Source of the DNA: Parietaria judaica
Taxonomy: Eukaryota; Streptophyta; Magnoliopsida; Rosales; Urticaceae
Reading direction: 5' to 3'
DNA: 64,000 nt
Assembly: GCA_954871525.1 (NCBI GenBank)
Contig: OX940871.1
Location: 21,451,086 to 21,515,085, forward strand
Part shown: piece after piece, positions 43,283 through 55,418 of the stretch
Layout: each line of letters opens with the position of its first letter
Numbering within the stretch: the first letter of the stretch is position 1
Translations under genes and position numbers: made by a program
Notes under the pieces: generated by a model
What the model saw: only the letters and a program-made list of their open reading frames with translations
What the model was told of the DNA's origin: nothing
Databases searched by the model: none

Positions 43283-46088
43283 TTATCCTGTAGACCCATT
43301 TGTTGTGCAACGCTTTCTTATCTGCCGGAAGCTCAGCTTGCTCCAAGTCTGATTTAACAGCAACGAGTCCATCTCGTCTTTCATTGCCAGCTCCCACTTG
43401 CTCGATTCATCGACATTCTTTGCTTCATCATAGCACTCGGGTTCTCCTCTGTCGGTGAGCAAGATGTAGTTGAGAATCGGTGAGAACTTTGAATTTGGCA
43501 TTCTGACTCGGGAAGATCGGCGTAACTCGGTGATCACTGCCTGTTGACTGGGGGGAAGTTATTGTTCTAGTCAACTTCTTCGTCACTGTCTTGCCCGACT
43601 TCTTCTTGAGCTTCTGGTTCCTCTTCTCTGAAAGCAGCTAGCTCTGACTCGTGTGTCAGGATGTCTCTCAAGTCAACCATTGCTGATTTTTCGTTCTCGC
43701 ACTGACGCTTTTCTGAGATCTCTTGCAGCTTGTCTTTGTATAGAACCTGTTCATTAAAGATGACATCCCTGCTTCGAATGATCTTCCAGTTTTGGTCGTC
43801 CCAGAAACGATAACCAAACTCGGAGTCACCATAGCCAATAAAATAACACTTCTTAGATTTTGCATCAAGTTTACTTCTAGAAGTAGCATCGATATGAACA
43901 AAAGCCAAGCAACCAAATACTTTTAAGAAAGAAAGGTTTACCTCTTTCCCTCTCCAAACTTCTTCCGGGATTCTGAAATTCAAAGGAACGGACGGTCCTC
44001 GGTTGATCAGATACGCCGCAGTGTTAACTGCATCACCCTTAAACGTCTTCGGTAGCCCAGAGTGAAGTCTCATGCTTTTATATATATATATATATATATA
44101 TATGAGGATCTTTGGATTTCGCTCCTACCGCCATGGTGACTCGAACTCAAGACCTCTAATGTCTTAAGTGATGTACTTGTTACCACTAGACCAAGCACAT
44201 TTTGTCAGAAGTCTCATGCTTCTTGCAGGCTCATTCAGCGTCCGATTCATCCGCTCTGCTACTCCGTTTTGCTGAGGAGTTCCCGGAATAGTTTTCACCA
44301 TCTTGATCCCATTCTCGGCACAAAATCGCTTGAAGTCGTTGTCGACGTATTCTCCACCGTTGTCTGGTCTCCGACTTTTCAACTTCAATTTTGTCTCGTT
44401 CTCAACTAGCGCTTTCTAGTTCTTGAAGACTGTGAACACGTCAGACTTGTGTTTCATGAAGTATACCCAAAACTTTCTGGTTGAGTAGTCTATGAACGTC
44501 ACGTAGTAGTGTGACCCTCCAAGGGAAGCGACCGAGGCTGGTCCCCATACATCGGTGTGAACCAATTCAAACTTCTCGGTTTTTAGCTCTAGACCTCCAT
44601 TTGAGAAACTAACTTTCTTCTGTTTCCCAAGTACGCAGCTCTCGCATAACTGATGATCCACTGATTTCAAGTCGAAGATTTTTCCCTCTTTGACGAGAAT
44701 CTTCATGCCCTTCTAGCTCATATACGCAAGTCGTTGGTGCCACAACAATGACTTCTGGGCGTCGTCGACGATTGCCGCTGTGTCTGGGCAGCTTGTTGTC
44801 ATATAAAGATTGCCTTTTTTGTGGCCACGAGCAACCACCATTGCACCCTTCGCAACTTTCCACTGTCCCTTGCCAAAGGTGATTGTGTGTCCCTCTCCGT
44901 CGAGCTGACCCACAGAGATCAGATTCCGTTTCAGCTTCGGCACATGTCTGTTCTTCTTGATCTTCCACTTACGTCAATTTGGCATCTTCAAGGTAATGTC
45001 GCCGTGACCAACAATGGGCAGTGGTACACCATCAGCTAAGTGAACCCTCCCAAAGTTTCCAGCGACGTAGTACTCCATCTCGTCTTTGTTCGGAGCAGTG
45101 TGGAAGGACGCTCCTGAGTCAAGAACCCATTTGTCAATCGGACCTGTGTCGACGGATAACAACAATGCATCACTGGCGTCTTTAGCGGCTTCGTCACTGG
45201 TTTCTTCAAAGCCTTCATCGATGATTTCTTCGAAACCTGCATCGCTGAATTCTTCATAGTTCGTTGACAAGAACAAGGCGACGCCAATTTCTTCAGTGGC
45301 GGCATTGACGGCGTCACCCCTGTTCTCTCTTTTAGGAGCTCTGCAGTTTTTCTTCATGTGGCCTGTTTTTCCGCACTTCCAGCACTCCATCGTTCGCCCA
45401 AATCTAGACTGACCTCTTCTGTTTCTCGACTTTGACCGGCCTCTGTTCCGGTTGAAGCTTTTCTCTGTTCCTCTGCCCTTGTGTTCCACGTTCAACGCAG
45501 AACTTGACGATGTTTCCCCTAAATCGATCCTTCGCACTTCCTCTGCTAGAACCCGATCTCTGACATCGTTGAACTTTAGTTTATCGGAGCCGACAGAGTT
45601 ACTTACAGCAGCCCTCATCGGTTCCTAACTTGGCGATAAAGACGCCAACAAAATTAGGGCACGGATTTCATCATCAAAATCAATATCAACAAAAGACAAT
45701 TGATTAACAATCGTGTTAAATTTGTTTATGTGCGTAGCCATAGATTTGTTTTCCTCCATTCTCAAATAAAAGAGTTCAATACCTTGTTATTTGCAGATGG
45801 CTTCTCGTACATGTCGGAAAGAACCTTCATCATGCCAGCGTTGGTCTTCTCCTTCGCCACGTTGTGTGCGACGTTCTTCGATAACGTCAAACGCAAAACC
45901 CCCAAGACCTGTCTTTCAAGGAGCGCCCATTCTGCATCGTCCATCTTCTCTGGCTTTGCGCCCAGAGGAACGTGAAGCTTCCTGCCATACCAATAATCTT
46001 CAATCTGCATTCTCCAGAACGCAAAATCAGAACCATCGAACTTTCTAATCCCGTGCACAGATCCATCATCGCCAGCCATTGTTTTCAC
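43283..46088 (-). pseudogene. copia-2 gag, protease, integrase and RT start (broken)
   Basis: Gag opens in the frame at 46088 with GIRKFDGSDFAFWRMQIEDY. Zinc knuckle CWKCGKTGHMKKNC and protease site WVLDSGASFHT lie at 45618-44974. Integrase parts are SLLWHQRLAYMS, CESCVLGKQKKVSF, VHTDVWGPA and NGGEYVDNDFKRFC with GTPQQNGVAERMNRTL (44943-44164), then FGCLAFVHID (44063-43567). Small shifts and stops separate these pieces, and a SINE interrupts integrase at 44078-44207. Confidence 0.9.
44078..44207 (-). mobile_element. tRNA-derived SINE inserted in copia-2 integrase
   Basis: A 130-bp insertion is flanked by a 14-bp direct repeat GAAGTCTCATGCTT (44064-44077 and 44208-44221). On the minus strand it has an A box TGGTCTAGTGGTAA and a B box GAGTTCGAGTC, and ends in a (TA)n tail. 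This is the structure of a Pol III SINE moved by a LINE. Confidence 0.88.
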
Positions 46089-46123
46089 AATCGCAAAACA
46101 CAGCCTTGCACTCTGATACCAGT

Positions 46124-46511
46124 TGTTAGGAAATTTGCCCTAATTCCCAAATCAGAAAACGAAATAAAGCGATAAAACGAAATTGAAATCGACACCAGAA
46201 TTATATTGGTTCGCTCCCAGTGTAGGAGGTACGTCCACTTGCCTCTTGTAAATCCCGATCCACTATCAATCTCTCAATCGGAGTTCTGGTTACACCCTCA
46301 ATCTCGCTCTCTCAGTTTTGTGCTACAAAAACGCACTAATGACGGCTACAAGCCTTATATGCGAAAGTTAAAGATAGGGCAAATACCCGTGTAAAAAGTC
46401 TAAACTACCCTCCCTACACCCCACGTCGACCTGTGTTCAGGTCGATCAGCTTGATTGCTCTGCATCGGGTCTCGGTAGCGCTTCCGTGTAGATTAGACTT
46501 CACACTTAACG
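46124..46511 (-). repeat. copia-2 LTR (5' in coding direction)
   Basis: The LTR is 388 bp, with the primer-binding site directly inside it at 46111-46121. Confidence 0.93.
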
Positions 46512-46516
46512 CTGCA

Positions 46517-48520
46517 GCCAAATGAAAATCATGGAATTTATATTTTTATTATACCGAATCAGTTTGTGTTTGGACTGTTTTTTGTTTTTGTTTTATTATT
46601 ATCGTTGTTTAGCTATTTAAGTGAGGAATGGATGCTGGGTTTTGTATGATCTGGAATGTATGAATGATGGGTTTGGTTTCAATTCATTGTATGATGCGTT
46701 AGGTGAAAAATAATGAATGAATGCTTGGTTTTAAATTGGATAATGTTGTTAATGAATGCTTGGTTTCCTCTTAGTGAAGAATGAATTTGATATTTTGAAT
46801 GCTGTTTTTATTATAATGAATGTATCAGTTCAGTTTAAATTGTAAAATGAAGCTGGGCAAATATATATATAGATCATATTCATCAAGTTATAAATGTGAC
46901 ATATATAACTATATATCTAGTTAGTAAATCTTGATTTGTATATGGGCAATAAGCAGATAGACTCATCTGCCATATGTTAAGGTTGAGATTTGATCCAATA
47001 TTTATTTGAATCATAATAAGAATTAAATAATTATATACTAGCCAAAATTTGCACAGCAAATGCTAGACTCACGTTTAAAAACTAATAATACTTAATAAGG
47101 AATATATATATATATATATATATAGATAGATAGATCATATTCATCATCAAGTTATAAATTCCATACATCACAAATGGATTCAATCGTGCAAATACATGTC
47201 TAAGTCAAAAATAGGCAAAGTACCATAGCTTCTTCAGTTTCAAAATAGGGCGAATAATAAAACTTTTCAAAATACCACTGAGTAATACTGCTAAATATAT
47301 CACAAACAAAGTACTAATGCCCATAATAACTACTAATACCAATAAAATCATTGAGAACTTTATAGATTGGAATCAAAATTGAGGGTGAGTATTAAAATAA
47401 AATTAAAGATATATTGTTATATTACACATGCGAGGTGCAAAGTTAAAGACACGAGTGTTGCTGGGAGTAGCAACCTGATTGCCATCAATGTGACATGAAA
47501 GAAACATTTGTTTTTTCGAAGCTATATTTCTTTCAATATAAGAAATAAATAATAAGAAAAGTTTTAACTCATTGATATTGGTATTAAATTTGTTTACTCA
47601 CTCATCTACGAAGTCATAAAAATTATAGACATAATCATGATATGAAGTTATTGGTGATAATATTAGTTTTTAGCAATTCTTTAACTTTTTTTTTTTTTTT
47701 TTTTAATGAGTGCTTATAATAGTATGCAACGATTTCGAAAATAGATATAGATTCTAAAATTCCCTATCTTTTATAGTAAAAAGGCGTCTTTATAACCCTT
47801 CTGTTCTAATCATTTTTATGGTATTCACTGTTTATTGTAAATCATAAAAAAAAAAAAAAACAACAACAACAACAACAACGTGTCTTCTAAGTGTAGACCA
47901 AACAAAATTTGTTTGAAAGTTCCTCTTATATTTTTGTCCATACTCATGTTTGTAAAAATATCTATATTAGAAAAAATTATATCATGTTGCAACATTACGT
48001 TGTACATTCTTAAGTTTTTTATTTAGAGAATTATTTTATTGAATCACGATTCTTTAAGTTACTATATATTAACGGTCTCTAATTACGTCTTCATATCTTT
48101 ATTTATTTATTAGAGATCGCTGATTTAACATCTTCCAACTACTTTTACGGAATTAATAAGCTCAAAAACAAGCTGTTTGATTAAGTATTTCAATTTCTAA
48201 AGTGTTGCTATGTTTCTTTTTATGTTATAAATAGTATAAATATAAAATCAACTGAAAATAATTCTGGAACAAAATAAAAAAAAAATACAAAGAAACTGTG
48301 AAACACAAAAAACAAGCCAATCTATATTGGCTTTTTGTAGATTAGGAATAAAAATTAAAACAATAAATTCTTCTAAATAATTCAAATTTTAAATTATATT
48401 CTTCACGCACTATAATATGATTGTTATTAAACACTAAAATTTATCTATTTTAAAAATATGAAATTACTCTTATACTATTGTAAATTTGTAATGTCGCTTA
48501 TTTTGGTCAAAATTTATGGT
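46517..48520. other. Block 4 of unit A
   Basis: AT-rich non-coding DNA. 46575-47155 is absent from unit B, and the rest matches 52990-55055. It contains a TA run near 47100 and an (AAC)n run at 47858-47878. No gene is seen. Confidence 0.6.
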
Positions 48521-49564
48521 ACAAAATATTTTGGGTGATCGGCGTAGCTTTTAACGATGAAACTTCTGTGTACAATTTTTTGAAGACATTCTAAATTATA
48601 TCTTAATGAAAAAAGTTTCGTATTAATTGTTTAAGTAAGTTTAATATTTTTTAGCACTGACAAAGCACTCCCCAAGATGCTTAACATTCTCTAGGCTTCC
48701 CATTCCAAAATATTTCCAGTATCATGAGAAAAATTGCAGTGATAATGGAAACAACGACAATAATAAAATAAAATTATAAGCCATGGAAACTCAATGTTCG
48801 AATCTCTAAAAATAAGTAAATGCATGTATTGTATGACAGAAATTCAATCTCTGAGAAGCATGAAAGAAATGAGGAGAAAAAATCAAAACAAACCATATGC
48901 GATTTTTACTTAATGTGATTACAGGCTCGCTGAAGGTGTTGATAGTGAAAATGGTCCGGTTAATTGGATTTTTTTGTAGTTGCTTAAATCGGGACCTGGA
49001 AATGGATTATGAGTTTTTTGAATATTGAAAACCAGATTTTTAAAACAAAAAATTCATAAATCTACCGAACTACGGGTTTGTGAATATTGAAAACTTGATT
49101 TTTTAAATAAAAAAATCAGAAATTCGGATCCGGACTAGAATCCGTTTTCAGAAGTAAAAACTGAATTCTAAAACCGATCTTTATATGAAAATAAAATTCA
49201 GTTGTTTGCTAATTTTCATTCTAAGATCACTCTTTTCAAGTGTTGAAATTGATTTTCGATTGAGCTCAATCAGCCAATCAATTTGAATATTCAAATCAGA
49301 GAATGTATATAACCAATATTAGAATATCTTCAAATCGTGCTTCTTCAAAAAAAAAGAATATCTTCAAATCAAGACTTAACGACTGATAAAAAGGGAGGGG
49401 GTGCGATAAAAAAGAGTAATTAAAACTGAAAATGGAATGGAAAAAGAAAAACGACAGTGTCAGTGGGTATTTTTAAATACATTTTATATTTTTTAATAGA
49501 AAAAAAAATTGTTACAGAAAACTGAAACATTTTTAAATATATTTATAATGAGGGTTTCCGTAAC

Positions 49565-50081
49565 CTAGGAGGCGTTTGGTTATGATCCGCGGGACCAAGT
49601 TCTGATTTTAATTTCAAATAGTGTCATATTGGTTTCGACGATCACGTTTAGTTACCAGTTGTCTCTGTTTTCTTAAACCAATGAAATTTTAATGAAGGAA
49701 AAAAGAAAACAACTTCAAGTTGTTTTCTATTTTTTGTCTTCAACTGAATCGTACAAAATAAAACTATAATAATATATTATCATTCTATAATAGTATTATA
49801 ATATTAATAATAAGATATCAATTATAAAATTAACTCATATAGTTAAATTATTAAAATCAATTTTATATATAATTATATATTTTAATGATATTACTATCAT
49901 ATTAACAAATATACTTAAACTATGTATATTATTAAATATTAACTAAACTCTTGAAACAAAATTATTTCTTTATATTACATTATTTAAATATGTATAACTA
50001 GAGCAATGTAATATGGATAATTTTTGTATTATGAAAAATACTTTTTAAAGCATAATATTAATACATATTACTTTTAAATAA
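49565..50081. other. Unit B-specific AT-rich insert
   Basis: It begins AGGAGGCGTTTGGTTATGAT, which looks like a hAT-MITE end, and continues as AT-rich non-coding DNA. It has no counterpart in unit A. Confidence 0.4.
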
Positions 50082-50549
50082 GGGTTAATGACGGTAAAAA
50101 TACCCAAAGTTTGGTCAAAGAACCACTCGTGTACCCAAAGTTTAAAACTGGTGGCAAAAATACCTAAAGTCACATTTGGAGAGTTGACCATTTCATTCTT
50201 GTAACACCATTAACTTACCCATTAACTTTGGCCACGTGGAAAACTCTGTTTTGTTAAGTTTAATCATTAGGGGTTCAATAGTTGTATTAAATAGTATTAC
50301 TTAGGGGTTTAATTCGTTGTTTTGTCGTAAACGAGGCTGATGTGGGCTTGTCAACGTGGAAAAAATTATTCTGTCGGCAATCAACATTTGTCCACTGGGT
50401 CAGAGTTAACATGTAAATTAACGGTGTTACGAGATTGGAGTGGTCTACTCCCCAATTATTACTATGGATATTTTTACCACCATTTTTTAACTTTGGATAC
50501 TTAAGGGGTTCTTTGACCAAACTTTGAATATTTTTGCCATCATTAACCC
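50082..50549. mobile_element. Mutator-like MITE with 9-bp target duplication
   Basis: Inverted ends read GGGTTAATGACGGTAAAAAT and GGGTTAATGATGGCAAAAAT and continue through CAAAGTTTGGTCAAAGAACC. An exact 9-bp duplication TTTAAATAA lies at 50073-50081 and 50550-50558. A 9-bp duplication with long inverted ends fits Mutator-like elements. It has no coding capacity. Confidence 0.82.
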
Positions 50550-50613
50550 TTTAAATAAAACATTTTTTTTACTAACATAAATTGCGCTTTATTAGAGCGA
50601 CTTGGTTGGTGCT

Positions 50614-50820
50614 CTACGAGTCTTTGTTTGAGGTCCATGGTCTACGGACTAATGCAAAGTGGAAATACTTTAGGAGTAATTCTGGAAAAAGCACTTTGAC
50701 CCAAAACCCAACTTCAAACCAAGATGGTACGGTCAAATACAAGTCTCCTTCGCATGCTCGGTCCACAATTGCCTTTGCGCACCCTTTCGTTGACATCGTT
50801 GGTATGCCCTTCAATTTTGA
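50614..50820 (-). pseudogene. Paralogous last exon of the SDR gene
   Basis: The 207 bases correspond to SDR exon 6 (32313-32519), same length, same stop, with an AG acceptor in GTGTGCAG. It encodes SKLKGIPTMSTKGCAKAIVD and so on, with a few substitutions such as EGDLYL for EGGMYL. Exons 1-5 and the promoter are missing from this unit, so it cannot make an SDR. Confidence 0.92.
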
Positions 50821-51369
50821 CTGCACACAAGTATTTAAAGCCATTCTCTAAACTTTAGGTAGTTTTACAATAATTATAAACTATGCCCCCTTGTCTCTTT
50901 ACCTCATATTTCTTTCTAGATTCATTAGTGGCAAAAATACTCAAGTTGTTTAGAAAGATAAGCTTTAGTACTTTTATCATAGTTTGCAAATCTGTTTTTA
51001 TTGAAAAAAAAAAACTATCTTTTGCAGCAAATTCAAAATATTGTTAATTGTGGATTATAATAATTTTTTTTTTTCTCTATGAAATTAATAAGATTTACGA
51101 AAATAGAAGATAATATCGTCAAGTCACCGCTAAAGCGTATATTTGAATGTGTTTTACAAATAAATTGTACTGTAGAAAATAGAAGATATGAAAGAACAAA
51201 TTTTCTTATATAATATTATTATGTCACCGGTCCTAGTAATGTGATTATGTTAATAGTACTTCAATTTTCTTTTTTACTGGAGTGACACTATTTTCGGACA
51301 TTATATTTACTTTCATTACAAGATACATACTGGAATGTTAGAACATCTTACACTATTAGGTGAAATTAC

Positions 51370-51465
51370 ATACATAAGAAATTTATGTGTCTCGGTGGGA
51401 TCGAACCCTTGACTTCACGTGGAGTCGTGTAGTGAATTTACCGCTAAGCCAAACAAATTCGATTA
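51370..51465 (-). mobile_element. tRNA-derived SINE-like element, unit B copy
   Basis: The counterpart of 35095-35195, with B box GGTTCGATCCC on the minus strand and a slightly shorter middle. Confidence 0.5.
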
Positions 51466-53344
51466 TTAATAAGACCTCAAATTAAGGGCTGTTTTCTCAT
51501 TTGAATGTAATATAACTCTAAAGTAAACCAACCTATGTTTTAATATTACATATATGGCAAGGGCTACTTAATATTGCAAGCATATCTTTAACCGACGAAA
51601 CATCGTAGACGAGTTTTTCTTAAAATTAACTCTATAAAATAGTAATATCCGTATTATATAAATATAAGTTACAAGTCTAATTTTATATGTAAATAAGATT
51701 ACAACTGCAATTTATTTTGTTTGAAGAATATGGTCATAAACACTAACTCAATTAGAGAGTGTACTCATACTATTAGATTTTATAAAATGATTATAGTTGA
51801 TATTTAATTACGACGAAAAACAGTTACTATCATTCTATCATCTATGAACCGATGATGTTCGGTGAGCGGTTTTCCGGCGAGACTGTGGCTTTTAAAACCT
51901 CCGATCGTCCCATAAAAAGGGTAACAAATATCTCATCAATCAATATTAATGCTTGTTAGGAGAAGTGGTTCAGAGACAGAGACATTGGCTACTTAATCTA
52001 TGCATGGATATGGAAAGTGAAAAGGAGTCTCAATAAGAAGCTGCACTCGGCTGACTATTTTAATCACTTGAGATTGTGACCTATTTTAAATGCACAAAGA
52101 GGGCCGGCCCTACCATTATAAGGACTTTATCCAAATTTAAAATGAATCATTTTATTTTATTTTTTCACATTCACTTTTGAAAGGAAACTCATCTCATAAA
52201 ATGCATATATTAATAAGATTCTTTTTTACAGCTAAAAGTAAAACTCAACAAAAAAAATATCATAGTGCAACTAGGAGTCGAGGAGAATAGAAACTAAACC
52301 AAAAATCAGTTATCAATAATCCAATAAAAGGAAACGAAGAGAAAAAGAAGAAAAAGTAGGAGTAATGCATTAGTGCAAATTCACATATTAACAGTAATGA
52401 GGTCCTCAATTAACATTCCCAACAATTTTTAAATTTAATTTTAGTTTTCTGGGGTCCACAGTTAACTTTAAAAATCAAAATTAGGGCCCATTTCACCCAT
52501 TTACTCACAGTTTTCTTGGCCCAAAAGCCTATTCTGTTAAGGATTTACCGTAAGTGGCGTCCTATGTGGCATAATCGAAGCTGCCATGTAAATATTCCAT
52601 CCCAGCCACGTCACCCTAAACCAATTTTAAAAGAAAAAATTAATTAAAACAAAGTATATATATTTGGGGATATTTATTTGTGATTTTAGCACAATTCTTC
52701 TCAGATCTACGACGGTGGCTAATCCGGGAGAAGGTTTAGACGATGTTGCAGCGTTAGCTCTTCAATCTGTTTTTTTTTTCTTATTATGTGATTCTTTGTA
52801 AGGTATTTAAAACATTATTATTTTTCTTTTATTTTGTACAAAATCAAGGAGGTTGTGAATTTTTTTACTAGGTAGATGCACTGCGTGAGCAGGGCAGGCG
52901 TGTTGGCTGGGAAGTTTTTGAGGGCGAAGAACTTGACCGATTGGGCGAACTGCAGCCAAATGGAAATCGTGGAATTTATGTTTTTATTATAATCGAATCA
53001 GTTTGTGTTTGAACTATAAATTCCATACATCAAAAATGGATTCAATCGTTCAAATACATGTCTAAGTCCAAAATAGGCAAATACATATATCATAGCTTCT
53101 TCAGTTTCAAAATAGGGCGAATAATAAAATTTTCCAAAATACCACTGAGTAATACTGCTAAAAATATCACAAACAAATTACCCAATACCAATAAAGTCAT
53201 TGAGAACTTTATAGATTGGAATAAAAAATATTGTGGGTGAGTATTAAAATAAAATTAAAGATATATTTGACTTATTAAAGATACATTGTTACATTACATA
53301 TGCGAGGAGCAATGATAAGAAAACGAGTGTTACATGAAAGAAAG

Positions 53345-54010
53345 ATTTGTTTTCGTCGCTATTTTAGTATTCGTTGTTTGTGTATACGTTAGAAAAAATA
53401 ACAGCTATATTAGGATTAAATGACATTGATTTCAAACGTTTTTGAACGTTTGAATTCCTTTGTCTAACGTTTTTGTGATTTATGAGCATCAATGTATGAT
53501 CTCATATTTCTCTATATATAAAAAAAAGCGTTTGAGAGGTAGAAGAACACAGAGAAAACTGAATCAGAAAAATACTAGAGTCCATTGAGTAATAGGGTTT
53601 ACAGTGCAATATCAGTTCGTCGGCGATTGTCGGAGAGCACCGAAATCGTCGAGCGCCGTTTTATCCTGGGAAGCCGACGCCTGTACAACCTCAAGCTCAC
53701 CGGAGGAGGCAAATCTGTTTCAAGAAAAACGTCCAACGCGACTCGGTGTGTGTTTCTTGTGTTTTGCAGATTCCGCTAGCTCACTTGCTAAACTTGGAGG
53801 AGCCGATACTCTTGAAGACGTCGACCAAGAAGGAGATTCGGAGCCTGAAAAGAGAAAGAACACGCGCACAAAGATCTAAATCAGATTCATAACTATTCTC
53901 ATGTTCGTTTAGTTTTGAATCTGTATTACGTACCTTTATTTTATTGTCAAGCTCTTCTTGTTTTTCTATACCGTTGCTAACAATATATAATCGGAAAGCT
54001 CTCCTTTTCT
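53345..54010 (+). other. Unit B-specific insert with promoter-like start and unrecognised ORF
   Basis: Absent from unit A, where flanking bases near 47490-47525 are nearly continuous. A CTCTATATATA box at about 53511 is followed by a purine-rich leader. Two overlapping open frames at 53585-53879 end SEPEKRKNTRTKI and contain a GTTTTGCAG acceptor-like site near 53770. Neither frame has an ATG start. I recognise no family. It may be a captured or partly retroposed gene piece. Confidence 0.35.
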
Positions 54011-55055
54011 TTCTTTCTTTCAATATAAGAAATAAATAATAAGAAAAGTTTTAACTCATTGACATTGGTATTAAATTTGTTTACTCACTCATCTACAAAG
54101 TCACAAAAATTATAGACATAATCATATTAATTATAATAGAGCAATTTTGCTTACACTAAAGACTAGATGATATGAAGTTATTGGTGATAATATTAGATTT
54201 TAGCAATTCTTTAAGCTTTCTTTAAAAAAAAAAATATGAATGCTTATGCAACGATCTCAATATGCAATACATATCGAAAATAGATATAGATTCTAAAATT
54301 CTCTACATTTTATAGTAAGAACTAAGAAGGCGCCTTTTTAACCCTTCTGTTCTAATCATTTTTATGGTATTCACTCTTTATTGTAAATCATAAAAAATAA
54401 AAAAAATAAAAATAAAAACATGTCTTCTAAGTGTAGACCAAACAAAATTTGTTTGAAAGTTCCTCTTATATTTTTGTCCATACTCATGTTTGTAAAAATA
54501 TCTATATAAGAAAAAATTATATCATGCTTGCAACATTACGTTGTACATTCTTAAGTTTTTTATTTAGAGAATTATTTTATCGAATCACGATTCTTTAAGT
54601 TACTATATATTAACGGTCTCTAATTACGTCTTCATATCTTTATTTATTTATTAGAGATCGTTGATTAACATCTTCCAACTACTTTTACGGATTTAATAAG
54701 CTCACAAACAAGTTGTTTGATTAAGTATTTCAATTTCTAAAGTGTTGCTATGTTTCTTTTTATGTTATAAATAGTATATATATAAAATCAACTGAAAATA
54801 ATTCTGGAACAAAGTAAAAAAAAAAAATACAAAGAAACAGTGAAACACAAAAAACAAGCCAATCTATTTTGGCTTTTTGTAGATTAGGAATAAAAATTAA
54901 AACAAAAATTTTCTTCTAAATAATTCAAATTTTAAATTATATTCTTCACGCACTATAATATGATTGTTATTAAACACTAAAATTTATCTATTTTAAAAAT
55001 ACGAAATTACTCTTATACTATTGTAATGTCGCTTATTTTGGTCAAAATTTATGGT

Positions 55056-55418
55056 ACAAACTTATTTCAAACATTTAAATTATTTGTATACAACGTTTAT
55101 GAAATTTTCAATAACCTACACAATTTACATTAATTAAAAAGAAAAATATATTTAAAACTTTCAACAAAATTTTATAGGTCCACTTTTAAAATTAAAGATA
55201 TATTTGACCTATTTTGAATTCTTCAGAAGAAGAAAAAATAGAAATATGGAAACCCCCCTTTATAGATCGGAAGCGAAATTGATGTTTGGATTTTAGAATT
55301 AAATAAATATGAAATACTTATGCCGCAATAAGTAAAATTTGAAACGTGTTTTCTCGTATTTAATGGCTGTGTCGGCAAACGTAACCCTAAGTAACTCGTC
55401 TTGTTTTTTTTGTTTTTT
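55056..55418. other. Spacer between unit B and distal block T
   Basis: AT-rich DNA without a gene. It has no counterpart at the A/B junction. Confidence 0.5.

Larger units (their letters stand above)
41447..46511 (-). mobile_element. Ty1/copia retrotransposon, copia-2 (decayed)
   Basis: LTRs at 41447-41835 and 46124-46511 begin TGTTAGGAA. A 5-bp duplication CTGCA flanks the element (41442-41446 and 46512-46516). The iMet primer site TGGTATCAGAG is the minus-strand reading of 46111-46121. A purine tract AAGTGGGAGATTG lies inside 41836. Minus-strand gag, protease, integrase, RT and RNase H are in copia order. The right LTR ends AACG in place of AACA. Unit B shows the uninterrupted target ACTGCAGCC near 52950. 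Confidence 0.95.
31170..48520. repeat. Duplication unit A (blocks 1-4)
   Basis: Unit A is collinear with unit B (48521-55055). Matches include 31170-32225 with 48521-49565, 32295-32690 with 50596-50990, 34700-35320 with 50996-51560, 40566-41446 with 51570-52945, and 46512-48520 with 52946-55055. The gaps are insertions in A or deletions in B. Confidence 0.88.
48521..55055. repeat. Duplication unit B (blocks 1-4)
   Basis: The collinear partner of unit A. It starts abruptly at 48521, joining the end of block 4 directly to block 1 (AAATATTTTGGGTGATCG). It lacks the SDR exons 1-5 and the Cassandra, hAT, TR-GAG and copia-2 insertions. It carries its own insertions at 50082-50549 and about 53345-54000. 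Confidence 0.88.
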
